64,000 nt of DNA from Flavobacterium piscinae (lineage in GTDB: Bacteria; Bacteroidota; Bacteroidia; Flavobacteriales; Flavobacteriaceae), in assembly GCF_004122145.1 (NCBI RefSeq), contig NZ_SBKQ01000010.1, positions 94,612 through 158,611 on the forward strand, written 5' to 3'. The stretch's first letter is position 1; every line of letters starts with the position of its first letter. This document shows, in pieces, positions 23,664 to 32,863 of this stretch. The position numbers and the translations under genes were made by a program. The notes below the pieces were generated by a model. It was not told the origin of the DNA. It saw only the letters and a list, made by a program, of their open reading frames with translations, and ran no database searches.

Positions 23664-24299
23664 TTAGAACTTTAACTGATAGACTTCGTCTAACTCATCG
23701 TTATTTTTGAAGTTTACGCCTAAATCGGTTACATAGCCGGAGTTTAGTCCGTAAACCCAACCGTGTATGGTTAATTCTTGTCCAGATTTCCATGCCGATT
23801 GAACAATGGATGTTTTAGCTAAATCGTAAACTTGTTCCTTTACATTTAATTCAACAAATTTATTGAAACGATCATCTTCATTTTCAATGGCATCTAACTC
23901 CGATTGATAAAAACGATAAACATCTTTAATATGTCTGATCCAATTATCAATTACTCCGATAGAACTATTTCCCATGGCCGCTTTAACACCACCACATCCA
24001 TAATGTCCACAAACGATAACATGTTTCACTTTAAGAGCATTCACCGCATAATCCAATACACTCAACATGTTCATATCACTATGAATGACCATATTGGCAA
24101 TGTTTCTATGCACAAAAACTTCACCGGGTGCAGCACCAATAATTTCATTTGCAGGAACACGACTGTCAGAGCATCCTATCCATAATAAGGGTGGATTTTG
24201 ACCTTTAGATAAACCTTCAAAAAAACTTGGGTCTAACTTTAGTTTATTTTCAACCCATTGTTTATTGTTTTCTATTATTTTTTTATAAAAATCACTCAT
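23664..24299 (-). CDS. can: Beta-class carbonic anhydrase
   Basis: 211 residues. Interconverts carbon dioxide and bicarbonate in the cytosol. The zinc ligands and catalytic dyad are visible: C43, D45 and R47 in CSDSRVP, and H99 and C102 in CGHYGCGG. EVFVHRNIANMV is also typical. The SulP transporter lies 25 bases upstream on the same strand, so the two are very likely co-transcribed and work together in bicarbonate uptake and use. Confidence 0.95.
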   Translation of the reverse strand: MSDFYKKIIENNKQWVENKLKLDPSFFEGLSKGQNPPLLWIGCSDSRVPANEIIGAAPGEVFVHRNIANMVIHSDMNMLSVLDYAVNALKVKHVIVCGHYGCGGVKAAMGNSSIGVIDNWIRHIKDVYRFYQSELDAIENEDDRFNKFVELNVKEQVYDLAKTSIVQSAWKSGQELTIHGWVYGLNSGYVTDLGVNFKNNDELDEVYQLKF

Positions 24300-24324
24300 T
24301 TTTTTGTTTTATTTATTTGTTAGA

Positions 24325-25923
24325 TTATTCTTTTTTTAATGAAACGTGCTGCCCTTCTGCGGTATTATCTAAATTATAGGCTTTTTTAAACCCAACTAAT
24401 TGCACCTCAATTTCATCATCAACAGCTCTGATGTTTTTAAATTCTTCAATCAAATCCAAAACATCATGTGCAATGTAAACTGTATCAGAGGCATCAATCA
24501 CCACTTTTGATTTTTCAGGAATATTATTCAGCGTATTTTTTATGGCAGCTTTATTTAAAAATGAAACTTCTTGAGCCAATTGAATATGAATCACATCATC
24601 GTTATGATAATCTTCCTTCTTAAAGGAGTATGCTCGTTTAAAATTACCTCTTAGAACAAAGAAAATACTGATTAACATTCCCAATGCCACTCCTTTTAAT
24701 AAATCTAAAAAAACAACGGCAATTACCGTGGCGATAAACGGAAAATACTGGTATTTCCCCTTTTCAATGAAGTGTATAAAATGAGCAGGTTTAGCCAATC
24801 GATATCCAATTAATAATAGAATTGCAGCTAAAGTTGCTAAAGGAATTTTATTTAAAAAAGGGGCTATGGCGAGTACGCTAATTAATAATAAAAAACCATG
24901 TATAATAGTTGATGATTTAGTTCTCGCTCCTGCATTGGCATTGGCTGAAGAACGAACAACAACTGAAGTCATTGGTAACCCCCCAATTAAACCACTTAAC
25001 AAGTTCCCAATTCCTTGGGCTTTTAACTCAACATTTGTGTTTGTAAAACGTTTGTAGGGATCCATTCTATCGGAAGCTTCAATACACAGTAACGTTTCAA
25101 TGGAGGCAACTATGGCAATTGTTACTCCTACAATCCAAACTTTTGGATTAGATAAAACTGAAATAGAAAAATCCGGTAACACAAACATGGCCTTGAATTC
25201 CTCAAACGAAGAAGGCGTAGGCAGCGAAACTAAATGATCCTTTGAGACTTGAAGTGTACTTCCTGTTCTAATAAAAATTTCGTTGATGATGATTCCGGAA
25301 AATACAGCTATTAAAGCCGCCGGAACTAATTTTAATTTTTTCAAAAACGGTACTTTATCCCATAAAATTAATATAGCTAATGCAACTAATGTGATGATAA
25401 TGGAACCATAATTGATGTAATTAAACGCATCAACAATCGTTTCAAACATGTTGGATCCGCTTTTTTCAAAAAAGGAAGTGTCACCTTCTGCCACTTTATC
25501 ATAACCCACAGCGTGTGGAATTTGTTTGAGAAAAATAATTATACCGATACCGGCAAGCATACCTTCGATCACATTGGTTGGGAAATAATTAGAAATACTT
25601 CCTGCTTTTAGAAATCCTAAAAGTAGTTGCAATAGTCCTGCGATTATAACAGCCGTTAAGAAAACTTCGTAAGCACCTAAATCAGAAATAGCTGTTAATA
25701 CAATTGCAGTTAAACCAGCGGCCGGCCCAGTTACACTAATGTGAGATTTACTTAAAAATCCAACGATAATTCCTCCGATTATACCGGAAATAATTCCGGA
25801 AAAAAGTGGAGCACCGGATGCTAAAGCGATTCCTAAACACAAAGGAAGTGCGACTAAAAATACCACCAAACCGGATGCAAAATCTGATTTTAGATGACCT
25901 AAAAGATTATTTTTTTTTGTCAT
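24325..25923 (-). CDS. SulP family anion (likely bicarbonate) transporter
   Basis: 532 residues. The N-terminus (HLKSDFASGLVVFLVALPLCLGIALASGAPLFSGIISGIIGG) is the SulP signature, followed by about ten membrane helices and a C-terminal STAS-like domain (about 430-525, with VVIDASDTVYIAHDVLDLIEEF). Family members carry sulfate or bicarbonate. Being in an operon with carbonic anhydrase, and the similarity of this plan to BicA-type carriers, favours sodium-dependent bicarbonate uptake; this is inferred from context. Confidence 0.9.
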   Translation of the reverse strand: MTKKNNLLGHLKSDFASGLVVFLVALPLCLGIALASGAPLFSGIISGIIGGIIVGFLSKSHISVTGPAAGLTAIVLTAISDLGAYEVFLTAVIIAGLLQLLLGFLKAGSISNYFPTNVIEGMLAGIGIIIFLKQIPHAVGYDKVAEGDTSFFEKSGSNMFETIVDAFNYINYGSIIITLVALAILILWDKVPFLKKLKLVPAALIAVFSGIIINEIFIRTGSTLQVSKDHLVSLPTPSSFEEFKAMFVLPDFSISVLSNPKVWIVGVTIAIVASIETLLCIEASDRMDPYKRFTNTNVELKAQGIGNLLSGLIGGLPMTSVVVRSSANANAGARTKSSTIIHGFLLLISVLAIAPFLNKIPLATLAAILLLIGYRLAKPAHFIHFIEKGKYQYFPFIATVIAVVFLDLLKGVALGMLISIFFVLRGNFKRAYSFKKEDYHNDDVIHIQLAQEVSFLNKAAIKNTLNNIPEKSKVVIDASDTVYIAHDVLDLIEEFKNIRAVDDEIEVQLVGFKKAYNLDNTAEGQHVSLKKE

Positions 25924-25989
25924 TGACCTTAAAATATAATGAATAAAAACAATTGGTTAATTTCACCGCTGGGTAGCGGATAACATTCA

Positions 25990-26280
25990 TTATAATAATT
26001 CAGGTGGTGGAGAAAAGATTTCTTCAAATACAGTATCGTACTGAATGTGATTTTCTAAAACAATTTTTTTTTCAAAAGGTAGTTCAAAGCTAATTTGAAA
26101 AACTTGTTTGTTTGTTTTTAAAGCTTCTTTGATATTATAAGTTTTGTGTACTTCTTCTTCTTCAGACATGTTATAAATCATTGACATATCTGTTTCATTA
26201 TTATCGATTATACCTAAAACTGTCGGTAAAGATAAAAATGTAACAAAAAGAAAAATCATTATGCAAACTACTGACTTCAT
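25990..26280 (-). CDS. Small exported protein of unknown function
   Basis: 96 residues if started at the ATG at 26280 (MKSVVCIMIFLFVTFLSLPTVLG, a signal peptide). A longer frame begins at 26310, but a -7 element TATATTTG lies at 26286-26293 on this strand, so transcription would begin right at the shorter start. The mature part is acidic (NMSEEEEVHKTYNIKEALKTNKQVFQISF) with no recognised family. It is probably a single-gene unit between SulP and dps. Confidence 0.6.
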   Translation of the reverse strand: MKSVVCIMIFLFVTFLSLPTVLGIIDNNETDMSMIYNMSEEEEVHKTYNIKEALKTNKQVFQISFELPFEKKIVLENHIQYDTVFEEIFSPPPELL

Positions 26281-26285
26281 TGTTA

Positions 26286-26293
26286 CAAATATA
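26286..26293 (-). promoter_or_regulatory. Putative -7 element TATATTTG
   Basis: On the minus strand, six bases before the ATG at 26280. If functional, the transcript would be almost leaderless. Confidence 0.4.
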
Positions 26294-26346
26294 CCTTTTA
26301 ACAAATTCAATTGTTAAAAAAAACTTATAATTTAAAAAAAATTTAA

Positions 26347-26826
26347 CTAAATTTCTTCTTCTAACCAAGCCTTCATCATCCAAATGGTCTTTTCTTGTTC
26401 TTTAATAAAATCACTCATCATGGAATTAGTACCTTCATCTAACGCTTCATCCGACTGCTTTAAGATAACTCTTTCGATTTTTAATAACTGCGTTAATGCG
26501 TTCACAATTAAATTTACAGCATCTTCATCATTGGAAATATCTTTTCCAACAAATAATTTATTGTTTTTGATATAATCTTCAAAAGTGTGCAATGGTCTGC
26601 CGCCCAATGTTAAAATACGCTCGGCTATCATATCAATTTTCAATTGACTGTCGTTATACAGCTCTTCAAATTTTACATGTAAGTCAAAAAAACGTTTACC
26701 TCTAATATTCCAATGTAAACCTCTCAAATTTTGATAATAAACTTGAAAATTGGCCAATAAAATATTTAATTCAGCAGCTAAAACTTCCGTTTTCTTTAAA
26801 TCTAACCCTAAACTATTCGTTTTCAT
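26347..26826 (-). CDS. dps: Dps family ferritin-like DNA-protection protein
   Basis: 159 residues. Dps dodecamers oxidise and store iron and protect DNA under peroxide stress. The ferroxidase ligands typical of the family can be picked out: H38 in LHWNIRG, H50 and the following glutamates in FFDLHVKFEELY, and D65 and E69 in IDMIAERIL. The gene is transcribed away from the OxyR regulator gene with a 107-base gap, so peroxide control by OxyR is likely (inference from arrangement). Confidence 0.94.
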   Translation of the reverse strand: MKTNSLGLDLKKTEVLAAELNILLANFQVYYQNLRGLHWNIRGKRFFDLHVKFEELYNDSQLKIDMIAERILTLGGRPLHTFEDYIKNNKLFVGKDISNDEDAVNLIVNALTQLLKIERVILKQSDEALDEGTNSMMSDFIKEQEKTIWMMKAWLEEEI

Positions 26827-26905
26827 TGTGTTCTATTGTTAATTATTATATAATAAATTTACAAAAAATAATACGATTTGTAGTATAACTAAAATTGATA
26901 GTTTT

Positions 26906-26913
26906 TATCTTTG
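26906..26913 (+). promoter_or_regulatory. Putative oxyR -7 element TATCTTTG
   Basis: Matches TAnnTTTG. It lies inside the first codons of the longer possible frame and 20 bases before the ATG at 26934, which therefore is the better start. Confidence 0.5.
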
Positions 26914-26933
26914 CATCAAAATTTACTATAAAG

Positions 26934-27878
26934 ATGACCATTACTCAACTTCAATATGTGTTAGCTGTAGCTGAACATAAAAATTTCACTTTAGCCGCAG
27001 AAAAATGCTTTGTTACGCAACCCACTTTGAGCATGCAAATTCAAAAAATTGAGGAAGAACTTGGCATACAGATATTTGATAGGACAAAAAAACCGATTCA
27101 ACTTACTGAAATCGGTTTAAAAATTGTGAATCAATCGAAAAACATTGTGAACGAAGCCAATCGAATTCAGGACATTGTAGATCAGCAAAAAGGATTTATT
27201 GGAGGCGAGTTTCGATTAGGAATAATCCCAACCGTGATGCCAACTTTATTACCAATGTTTTTGAATAATTTCATCAAAAAATACCCGAAAGTTAACTTAA
27301 TTATAGAAGAGTTAAATACGGATGAAATCATTGTAAAGTTAAAAAACGGTCATTTGGATGCCGCCATTGCTGCGACGCCATTGGAAGAAGAAAAAATAAA
27401 AGAAATTGTTTTATTTTATGAACCATTTGTGGCTTACATTCCGGAAGGTCATTCGGTTTTTGATAAAAAAGAAATTGAAGTATCTGATTTGAATTTAGAT
27501 GAAATTTTATTACTTCAAGACGGACATTGTTTTAGAGATGGCATTTTAAATTTATGTAAAAACAACCCGGGAAACTCTGATAAATTTAATTTTCATATTG
27601 AAAGCGGAAGCTTTGAAACCTTAATTAAATTAGCCGATGAAGGTCTAGGTACCACACTTCTACCTTATTTGCATACCTTAGATTTAAAAGATAAAGACAA
27701 AGCAAAACTCAGACAATTTAAAGATCCAAAACCGGCACGGGAAGTGAGTTTAATTTACCCGAAAAATGAATTAAAAATTCATATTATTGATGCTTTACGC
27801 CATGTAATTAGTGGGGTGGTTAGAGGAGCGATTGCTTTTCAAGATATTCAAATTATTAGTCCAATACAAAAGAAATAA
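26934..27878 (+). CDS. oxyR: Hydrogen peroxide-inducible transcriptional activator OxyR (LysR family)
   Basis: 314 residues from the ATG at 26934 (MTITQLQYVLAVAEHKNF); the promoter position rules out the longer start at 26895. It has an N-terminal LysR winged helix (1-60) and a C-terminal sensor domain. The redox cysteines fall at residues 199 (GHCFRDG) and 208 (LNLC), the same numbers as the disulfide pair of Escherichia coli OxyR. It is divergent from dps, a usual OxyR target. Confidence 0.92.
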   Translation: MTITQLQYVLAVAEHKNFTLAAEKCFVTQPTLSMQIQKIEEELGIQIFDRTKKPIQLTEIGLKIVNQSKNIVNEANRIQDIVDQQKGFIGGEFRLGIIPTVMPTLLPMFLNNFIKKYPKVNLIIEELNTDEIIVKLKNGHLDAAIAATPLEEEKIKEIVLFYEPFVAYIPEGHSVFDKKEIEVSDLNLDEILLLQDGHCFRDGILNLCKNNPGNSDKFNFHIESGSFETLIKLADEGLGTTLLPYLHTLDLKDKDKAKLRQFKDPKPAREVSLIYPKNELKIHIIDALRHVISGVVRGAIAFQDIQIISPIQKK

Positions 27879-27882
27879 AATA

Positions 27883-27908
27883 AAAAAGGAGCTATTTAGG
27901 CTCCTTTA
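27883..27908. terminator. Terminator between oxyR and the small minus-strand gene
   Basis: AAAGGAGC pairs with GCTCCTTT; serves both converging genes. Confidence 0.7.
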
Positions 27909-27911
27909 GTT

Positions 27912-28109
27912 TTATAGATTAACATAAATTAAACAATTCTTTAGTTCAGGTTTTTCTTTTGTAAAGTTTAACAACCAATCTTTTAGTTGTTCAATTTCGT
28001 AAGGCAATAACTGTTTCATTGCTTTTACGAGTTCTTTACTGAAAAGTGTAGGATCAAAACTTACGCTTTCTAAGATTTTCTTAGTGTAAGCAAACATCGG
28101 TCTTGTCAT
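27912..28109 (-). CDS. Small conserved protein of unknown function
   Basis: 65 residues (MTRPMFAYTKKILESVSFDPTLF, then KELVKAMKQLLPYEIEQLKDWLLNFTKEKPEL). It is helical, soluble and without a signal peptide. I recognise this as a short protein that recurs in Flavobacteriia genomes, but no function is known to me. It lies about 100 bases from the TIGR00266 gene, on the same strand. Confidence 0.7.
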   Translation of the reverse strand: MTRPMFAYTKKILESVSFDPTLFSKELVKAMKQLLPYEIEQLKDWLLNFTKEKPELKNCLIYVNL

Positions 28110-28210
28110 TTTTTCGATTTTTATGTAGAATTTGGTTTTAAAGAACGTTTGGTAAATTTAATAAAAATAAAATTATCTCTTTATTTTTTAACATATCAAT
28201 TAGCGAAAGT

Positions 28211-29002
28211 TTAACGATTATCACCATCTAATAAATTACCTAAACCACCTAAAAGACTACCCTCACCTTTGTGTTTTCCACCCCCTTGAGGTGCAGCAGC
28301 CCAGATTCTACCTGCTAAACGACTAAATGGTAAGGATTGAATATAAACGGTTCCGGGACCTTTTAAAGTAGCAAAGAATAATCCTTCACCACCAAAGATA
28401 GTATTTCGGATTCCTCCTACTAACTGTACATCATAATCTACATTTTGTGTAAATCCTACCACACAACCGGTATCTACTTTTATCATTTGGCCGGGTTGTA
28501 ATTCAATTTTTGCCATAGTTCCACCGGCATGAATGAAAGCCATACCGCTTCCTTCTAATTTTTGCATGATAAAACCTTCGCCGCCAAACAAGCCTCTACC
28601 TAATTTTCTGGAAAATTCGATTCCGATTTTTACACCCTGGTTGGCACATAAAAAAGCATCTTTTTGACAAATGAATTTACCGCCAACTTCATTTAAATTG
28701 ATGGGTAAAATTTTTCCCGGATAAGGCGAAGCAAAAGATATTTTTCGTTGATTGGGATATGTATTTTCAAATAATGTCATAAACAAACTTTCGCCTGTAA
28801 GCAATCGTTTACCTGCCGAAAACAATTTGTTCATGATTCCGCCGGCATCGCTTCCGTCGCCAAAAATGGTTTTCATGCGAATTCCATCTTCCATCATCAT
28901 AAAACCACCGGCTTCGGCCACAACAGCTTCTGATGCACTTAAACTGATTTCAACATATTGCATTTCTTCCCCGTAAATGGTATAATCTGTGACTTTATAC
29001 AT
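28211..29002 (-). CDS. TIGR00266/AIM24 family protein
   Basis: 263 residues. The glycine-rich beta-barrel pattern of the family is clear: EAVVAEAGGFMMMEDGIRMKT, GEGFIMQKLEGSGMAFIHAGGT and FGGEGLFFATLKGPGTVYIQSLPFSRLA. The family is widespread and related to yeast AIM24; the biochemical role is unknown. No signal peptide. The C-terminus is glycine-rich. Confidence 0.9.
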   Translation of the reverse strand: MYKVTDYTIYGEEMQYVEISLSASEAVVAEAGGFMMMEDGIRMKTIFGDGSDAGGIMNKLFSAGKRLLTGESLFMTLFENTYPNQRKISFASPYPGKILPINLNEVGGKFICQKDAFLCANQGVKIGIEFSRKLGRGLFGGEGFIMQKLEGSGMAFIHAGGTMAKIELQPGQMIKVDTGCVVGFTQNVDYDVQLVGGIRNTIFGGEGLFFATLKGPGTVYIQSLPFSRLAGRIWAAAPQGGGKHKGEGSLLGGLGNLLDGDNR

Positions 29003-29060
29003 GTTTATAATTTTTTGAGTAATATTTATTCAACTGATAACTGATGACAGACAACTTCTT

Positions 29061-29720
29061 CTACTTCCACCCTCTCAACATTTCCCTCTTACCAGGTGGT
29101 CCAACCAACTTTTCAATTTTGAAACCGGCTTCTTTCATGGCGTTTTTTATCGGTCCGCGACAAGCGTAGGTAACCAAAATCCCACATTCTTTTAATGCTT
29201 CAAACATTTTGGTAAATATTTCTACACTCCACAATTCCGGTTGAACACGATACCCAAAAGCATCAAAATAGATGATATCAAATTGGTTTTGATCGTTTAT
29301 CTCGTTGAAAAATTGCTGTCGCTTAGTTAGTCGAAAGTGTTCTGAAATTGTTACATTTTCTTCCCAATCAGACGTATGCATTCTTTTAAATTCTAAATCA
29401 AATTGATTCGCATTCAGTTGATTAACATAATTCATTTGAATTACTTCTTCGGGTGAAACTGGAAAACCTTCTACACCCACATAATCAATGTTTTGATTGT
29501 TTTTTTGACTTTCTAAAAAGGTTATAAATGCATTCAAACCGGTTCCGAAACCAATCTCCAAAACAGAAACGGATTGCCCTTTACAAAGTGACAATCCGTT
29601 TTTAATGAATACGTGTTGGGCTTCTTGAATGGCTCCGTGTTTGGAATGATAACTTTCCTCCCACTCCGGCAAATGGATGGAAGTGGAACCATCGGAAGTG
29701 ATTATAATTTCTCTTTTCAA
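29061..29720 (-). CDS. mnmD: tRNA (5-methylaminomethyl-2-thiouridine)(34)-methyltransferase MnmD
   Basis: 219 residues. It completes the wobble-uridine modification by methylating with S-adenosylmethionine. SLHLPEW-type start, ESYHSKHGAIQEAQHVFIKNGL, the binding loop VLEIGFGTGLNAF, and YFDAFGYRVQPELWS are characteristic. It has only the methyltransferase half, without the FAD oxidase domain that forms the two-domain MnmC in enterobacteria; that is normal for this phylum. It lies four bases from the cytochrome-like gene. Confidence 0.93.
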   Translation of the reverse strand: MKREIIITSDGSTSIHLPEWEESYHSKHGAIQEAQHVFIKNGLSLCKGQSVSVLEIGFGTGLNAFITFLESQKNNQNIDYVGVEGFPVSPEEVIQMNYVNQLNANQFDLEFKRMHTSDWEENVTISEHFRLTKRQQFFNEINDQNQFDIIYFDAFGYRVQPELWSVEIFTKMFEALKECGILVTYACRGPIKNAMKEAGFKIEKLVGPPGKREMLRGWK

Positions 29721-29723
29721 ATT

Positions 29724-30179
29724 TTACGGTTTAAGTTGTAGTTTTTTTATTCTAGGAATGGGTCCTGAACACTTCACTTCATGACAAGAAATACAAGCTT
29801 GGATTGCATTAGAATAATGTTCTTTAGCATTTGCCGGATCGTTGTAAATCTTTTCTTGAGCCGCTAAAAAAACTTGAGCATTTTCTTTAAAAAAAGCGTC
29901 ATTTTCTGAAGGATCTGTCATTATGGCTTCATGAATTTTAGCAAAATGTGAGGGAAATTCACCCACTGTTTCCCCCTTTTCGATTCTTTCCTTCAATCGT
30001 TGGTTATCCACATACATTTGTTCCATGAGCAAAGCCATTTCGGACAGCTCATACATTTCGAACGATTTTTTTTCGGTTGTTGCAGTAGAATCAATTTTTT
30101 CTTCATTAGTCGTTTCACTTTTATTTTGACAACTAAAAAAGAACAAAACCAAACATGCAGTACTTAAATATTTTTTCAT
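29724..30179 (-). CDS. c-type cytochrome-like lipoprotein
   Basis: 151 residues. A lipoprotein signal (STACLVLFFFSCQN) ends at a cysteine. One haem-attachment motif CISCH lies near the C-terminus, followed by a further cysteine (EVKC). The plan resembles small periplasmic c-type cytochromes anchored by lipid. It overlaps the DUF4920 gene by one base and is closely followed by mnmD, so the three form one operon. The redox partner is unknown. Confidence 0.8.
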   Translation of the reverse strand: MKKYLSTACLVLFFFSCQNKSETTNEEKIDSTATTEKKSFEMYELSEMALLMEQMYVDNQRLKERIEKGETVGEFPSHFAKIHEAIMTDPSENDAFFKENAQVFLAAQEKIYNDPANAKEHYSNAIQACISCHEVKCSGPIPRIKKLQLKP

Positions 30180-30676
30180 TATTCTTTGATTAATACGCCA
30201 TCAGATAAAAAAGAATAAGAAACTTTTGGTTCCGTAATAGAATCGATTGCCGCTTGTGATTTTCCGGCATCTTTGGCATAATGTTTCAATTCATCCACCG
30301 TTTCAACAGAAATAAAAGCTTTACCGTTTACAATTGCTTCGCTTCCGGCAGCGTTTAATGGCATAAAAAAACCATAATCTTTAAAACGGATAAAAGCATT
30401 TTTTTCATCATTTAAACTCATGTTCATCCAACAACCTTTCTTTTGGCAAACATCTTTTATTTCTGAACGAAATTTTACTTCTACCGTATCGCCTTCTTTT
30501 AAGGTTTCAAACTTAGCTAAGAGTTCTTCCTTCGAAATTACACCATCGGCGGTAATTGAATCTCCAAATGACTTGAAATTTTCGGTTGGAACAACTGCAG
30601 TTACTTCTTTCGTTTCTTCTTTTTTACAGGCTATCATGGTGAAAACTGCAATAGCCATTAAAATTGTTTTTTTCAT
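30179..30676 (-). CDS. DUF4920 domain-containing lipoprotein
   Basis: 165 residues. Lipoprotein signal (TILMAIAVFTMIACKK), then FGDSITADGVISKEELLAKFETLKEGDTVEVKFRSEI and VCQKKGCWMNM, the core of DUF4920. The CxxxxCW pair may bind a metal or haem-related ligand; the family is uncharacterised. It is first in a three-gene operon with the cytochrome-like protein and mnmD. Confidence 0.87.
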   Translation of the reverse strand: MKKTILMAIAVFTMIACKKEETKEVTAVVPTENFKSFGDSITADGVISKEELLAKFETLKEGDTVEVKFRSEIKDVCQKKGCWMNMSLNDEKNAFIRFKDYGFFMPLNAAGSEAIVNGKAFISVETVDELKHYAKDAGKSQAAIDSITEPKVSYSFLSDGVLIKE

Positions 30677-30978
30677 TATCTTACTTTTTTAACTTTACTT
30701 AAATGAAATACAAAAATAAGCAGTTTAATTCTTTTCAAATTAAATTTTCAATATATTTTAGTTCAAAATGCTAAAAATTCAATAATTTATACTCAGTTTA
30801 AAGAAATGTAAAAAAGTAGTTTGAATTTGTGATGTTTTTATAAAACTATCAAAAAACTATTGTTTTTTTTATATTTTAGCCAAATCATAAACCGTTTTTT
30901 ACCTCTTCGTTATTTAATTTTGTAAATCTCTGTTTATCAATTATTTAATTCAATTTTTTATTTTTAAATTATACTTAA
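30677..30978. other. Divergent promoter region between the DUF4920 gene and ilvE
   Basis: Very AT-rich, no gene. TAATTTTG at 30915-30922 fits a -7 element for ilvE. Confidence 0.4.
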
Positions 30979-32046
30979 ATGAGTTCAAATCTTATTAACG
31001 AAATCGATATAGTTAAAGCAAACACCTCAAAAATCAGCAGTGTAGATTTTGAAAATCTCACTTTTGGAAATATTTTTACAGATCATATGTTGATTTGTGA
31101 TTTTAAAGAAGGAGCTTGGCAAAAACCGATTATTAAGCCGTATGAACCATTTATGATTGACCCTTCGGCAAAAGTTTTTCACTATGGCCAAGCTATTTTT
31201 GAAGGAATGAAAGCCTATAAAGATGAAAGTGATGATGTTTGGCTATTTAGACCGGATGAGAATTTTAAACGTTTTAACCACTCGGCAAAACGCTTGGCTA
31301 TGCCGAAAGTAACCGAAGATATTTTTATCGGTGGATTAAAAGCTATTTTAGATTTAGAACGAGAATGGGTGAAAAAAGGAAAAGGAAACACCTTATATAT
31401 AAGACCTTTTATGATTGCTATTGGTTCTGGCGTCATTGCTCAACCCTCAACACAATATCGATTTATGATTATACTTTCTCCGGCTCGTTCATACTATTCG
31501 GGGGAAGTGAAAGTAATTATTGCCGAACATTATAGTAGAGCGGCAAATGGCGGAATTGGAGCGGCGAAAGCGGCAGGGAATTATTCAGCTCAATTTTATC
31601 CAACCAAATTGGCTAATGAAAGGGGTTTTCAGCAAATTATTTGGACTGACGATGCGACACATACCAAACTGGAGGAAGCCGGAACGATGAATGTTTTCTT
31701 TAGAATTAATGATACATTATACACAGCCCCAACCGGAGAACGAATTTTAGATGGCGTTACTCGTAAAAGTTTAATTGATATTGCAAGACGTGACGGAATC
31801 GATGTAGAAGTCCGTTCATTATTAGTTGCCGAATTAATTGAAGCCGCAAAAGATGGTTCTCTTAAAGAAATCTTTGGTGCCGGAACAGCAGCTGTAGTAA
31901 ATCCAATTGTTGGATTTTCATACCAGGATAATTATTATGAATTACCAAAAATGGATAATTCATATGCTTCACAATTAAAAGAAAAATTGACCAACATTCA
32001 ATATAAATTAGCTGAAGATACCTTTGGCTGGACGGTGAAAGTTTAG
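30979..32046 (+). CDS. ilvE: Branched-chain-amino-acid aminotransferase
   Basis: 355 residues. A PLP enzyme of fold type IV that performs the last step of leucine, isoleucine and valine synthesis and the first of their breakdown. Landmarks: KVFHYGQAIFEGMKAYK, the lysine-containing KAAGNYSAQFYPTKLANERGFQQIIWTD, ELEEAGTMN-type phosphate loop (KLEEAGTMNVFF) and EIFGAGTAAVV. The length fits the eukaryote-like subgroup common in Bacteroidota. Monocistronic. Confidence 0.94.
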   Translation: MSSNLINEIDIVKANTSKISSVDFENLTFGNIFTDHMLICDFKEGAWQKPIIKPYEPFMIDPSAKVFHYGQAIFEGMKAYKDESDDVWLFRPDENFKRFNHSAKRLAMPKVTEDIFIGGLKAILDLEREWVKKGKGNTLYIRPFMIAIGSGVIAQPSTQYRFMIILSPARSYYSGEVKVIIAEHYSRAANGGIGAAKAAGNYSAQFYPTKLANERGFQQIIWTDDATHTKLEEAGTMNVFFRINDTLYTAPTGERILDGVTRKSLIDIARRDGIDVEVRSLLVAELIEAAKDGSLKEIFGAGTAAVVNPIVGFSYQDNYYELPKMDNSYASQLKEKLTNIQYKLAEDTFGWTVKV

Positions 32047-32103
32047 TCGGTTATCTGTCGTCAGTTTTCTGTTATCTGTTTAAGGAAACCGACAACTGAT
32101 TTT
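32047..32103. repeat. CTGA-type simple repeat and possible terminator between ilvE and the MazG-like gene
   Basis: TCGGTTATCTGTCGTCAG...AAACCGACAACTGA reads as loosely repeated ACTGA/CTGAC units on one strand or the other, with outer complementarity CGGTT/AACCG. A related sequence lies at 29036-29060, and a similar one is inside valS. Confidence 0.45.
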
Positions 32104-32487
32104 TTATTTTAGAATGGCTTCAAAATTGGGTTTAAAGTAATTTGGTCCTTTTAACACTTTTCCGTCTTCTCTATAAATTGGTTTTCCGTTTTCACCTAAT
32201 TTGCTCATGTTGCTGCGTTGGATTTCATCAAAAACCTCTTCGATTTTGTGTTGCAAACCGTGTTCAATGATGGTTCCACATAAAATGTATAACATATCAC
32301 CTAATGCATCGGCCACTTCAACGATATCATTATTCATGGCAGCTTCTAAATATTCTTCGTTTTCTTCTTTCATTAAGTTAAAACGAAGTAAATTTTTATT
32401 TTCACCTAAATTAACAGTTGGCTCTTCTTTAAAACCTAATCCGAATGCCGTATGAAAATCTTTGACGGCTGAAATTTGTTTTTGCAT
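32104..32487 (-). CDS. MazG-like nucleoside triphosphate pyrophosphohydrolase
   Basis: 127 residues. All-alpha NTP pyrophosphatase: the EENEEYLEAAMNND segment and VEVADALGDMLYILCGT provide the EExxE and ExxD metal sites. It probably cleans up non-canonical nucleotides or acts in histidine-type phosphoribosyl-ATP chemistry; the family does not settle which. Single gene facing ilvE, with a CTGA-rich repeat between them that can form a hairpin. Confidence 0.83.
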   Translation of the reverse strand: MQKQISAVKDFHTAFGLGFKEEPTVNLGENKNLLRFNLMKEENEEYLEAAMNNDIVEVADALGDMLYILCGTIIEHGLQHKIEEVFDEIQRSNMSKLGENGKPIYREDGKVLKGPNYFKPNFEAILK

Positions 32488-32586
32488 ACTTTTCTATTTG
32501 TTTTGATAAAAATAACTTTTTTTAGAATGTGGTTTGAATGAGCTTTTCAAAAACAATTAACTATTTTTGTTGAAAAAATTAAAGTT

Positions 32587-32775
32587 ATGTTTTCAACCGG
32601 TCAGCTGATCTTTGCAGGTTTTTTTGTGGTATGTTTTATTGCGGTGATGATTTATGTATATCGAAAAGATTTATCGCTCCATAAATTGCATTACAAAGGA
32701 AGTTTTAAAGTGCTTTTGGGGTTTATATTTTTTATATTTTTATTGTTTCTCATCAAGTTGTATTTAAAAAAATAA
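32587..32775 (+). CDS. Small membrane protein
   Basis: 62 residues with two hydrophobic helices (GQLIFAGFFVVCFIAVMIYVY and VLLGFIFFIFLLFLIKL), separated by a basic loop. It is a typical small inner-membrane protein; this kind recurs in Flavobacteriia. No function known. A clear terminator follows. Confidence 0.75.
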   Translation: MFSTGQLIFAGFFVVCFIAVMIYVYRKDLSLHKLHYKGSFKVLLGFIFFIFLLFLIKLYLKK

Positions 32776-32784
32776 GCAAAACTT

Positions 32785-32814
32785 AAAAATCCCTATTTGT
32801 AGGGATTTTTTTTT
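32785..32814 (+). terminator. Terminator
   Basis: AAAAATCCCT-ATTTGT-AGGGATTTTT with a T run. Confidence 0.85.
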
Positions 32815-32863
32815 GTAAATTACTTTCGACTTTTGAAGTGTCTAACTTTAAAACAAAAAAATT

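Noticed and set aside
26895..26933. Longer N-terminus for OxyR
   Set aside because: The likely -7 promoter element lies inside this part, and starting at 26934 places the redox cysteines at the standard residues 199 and 208.
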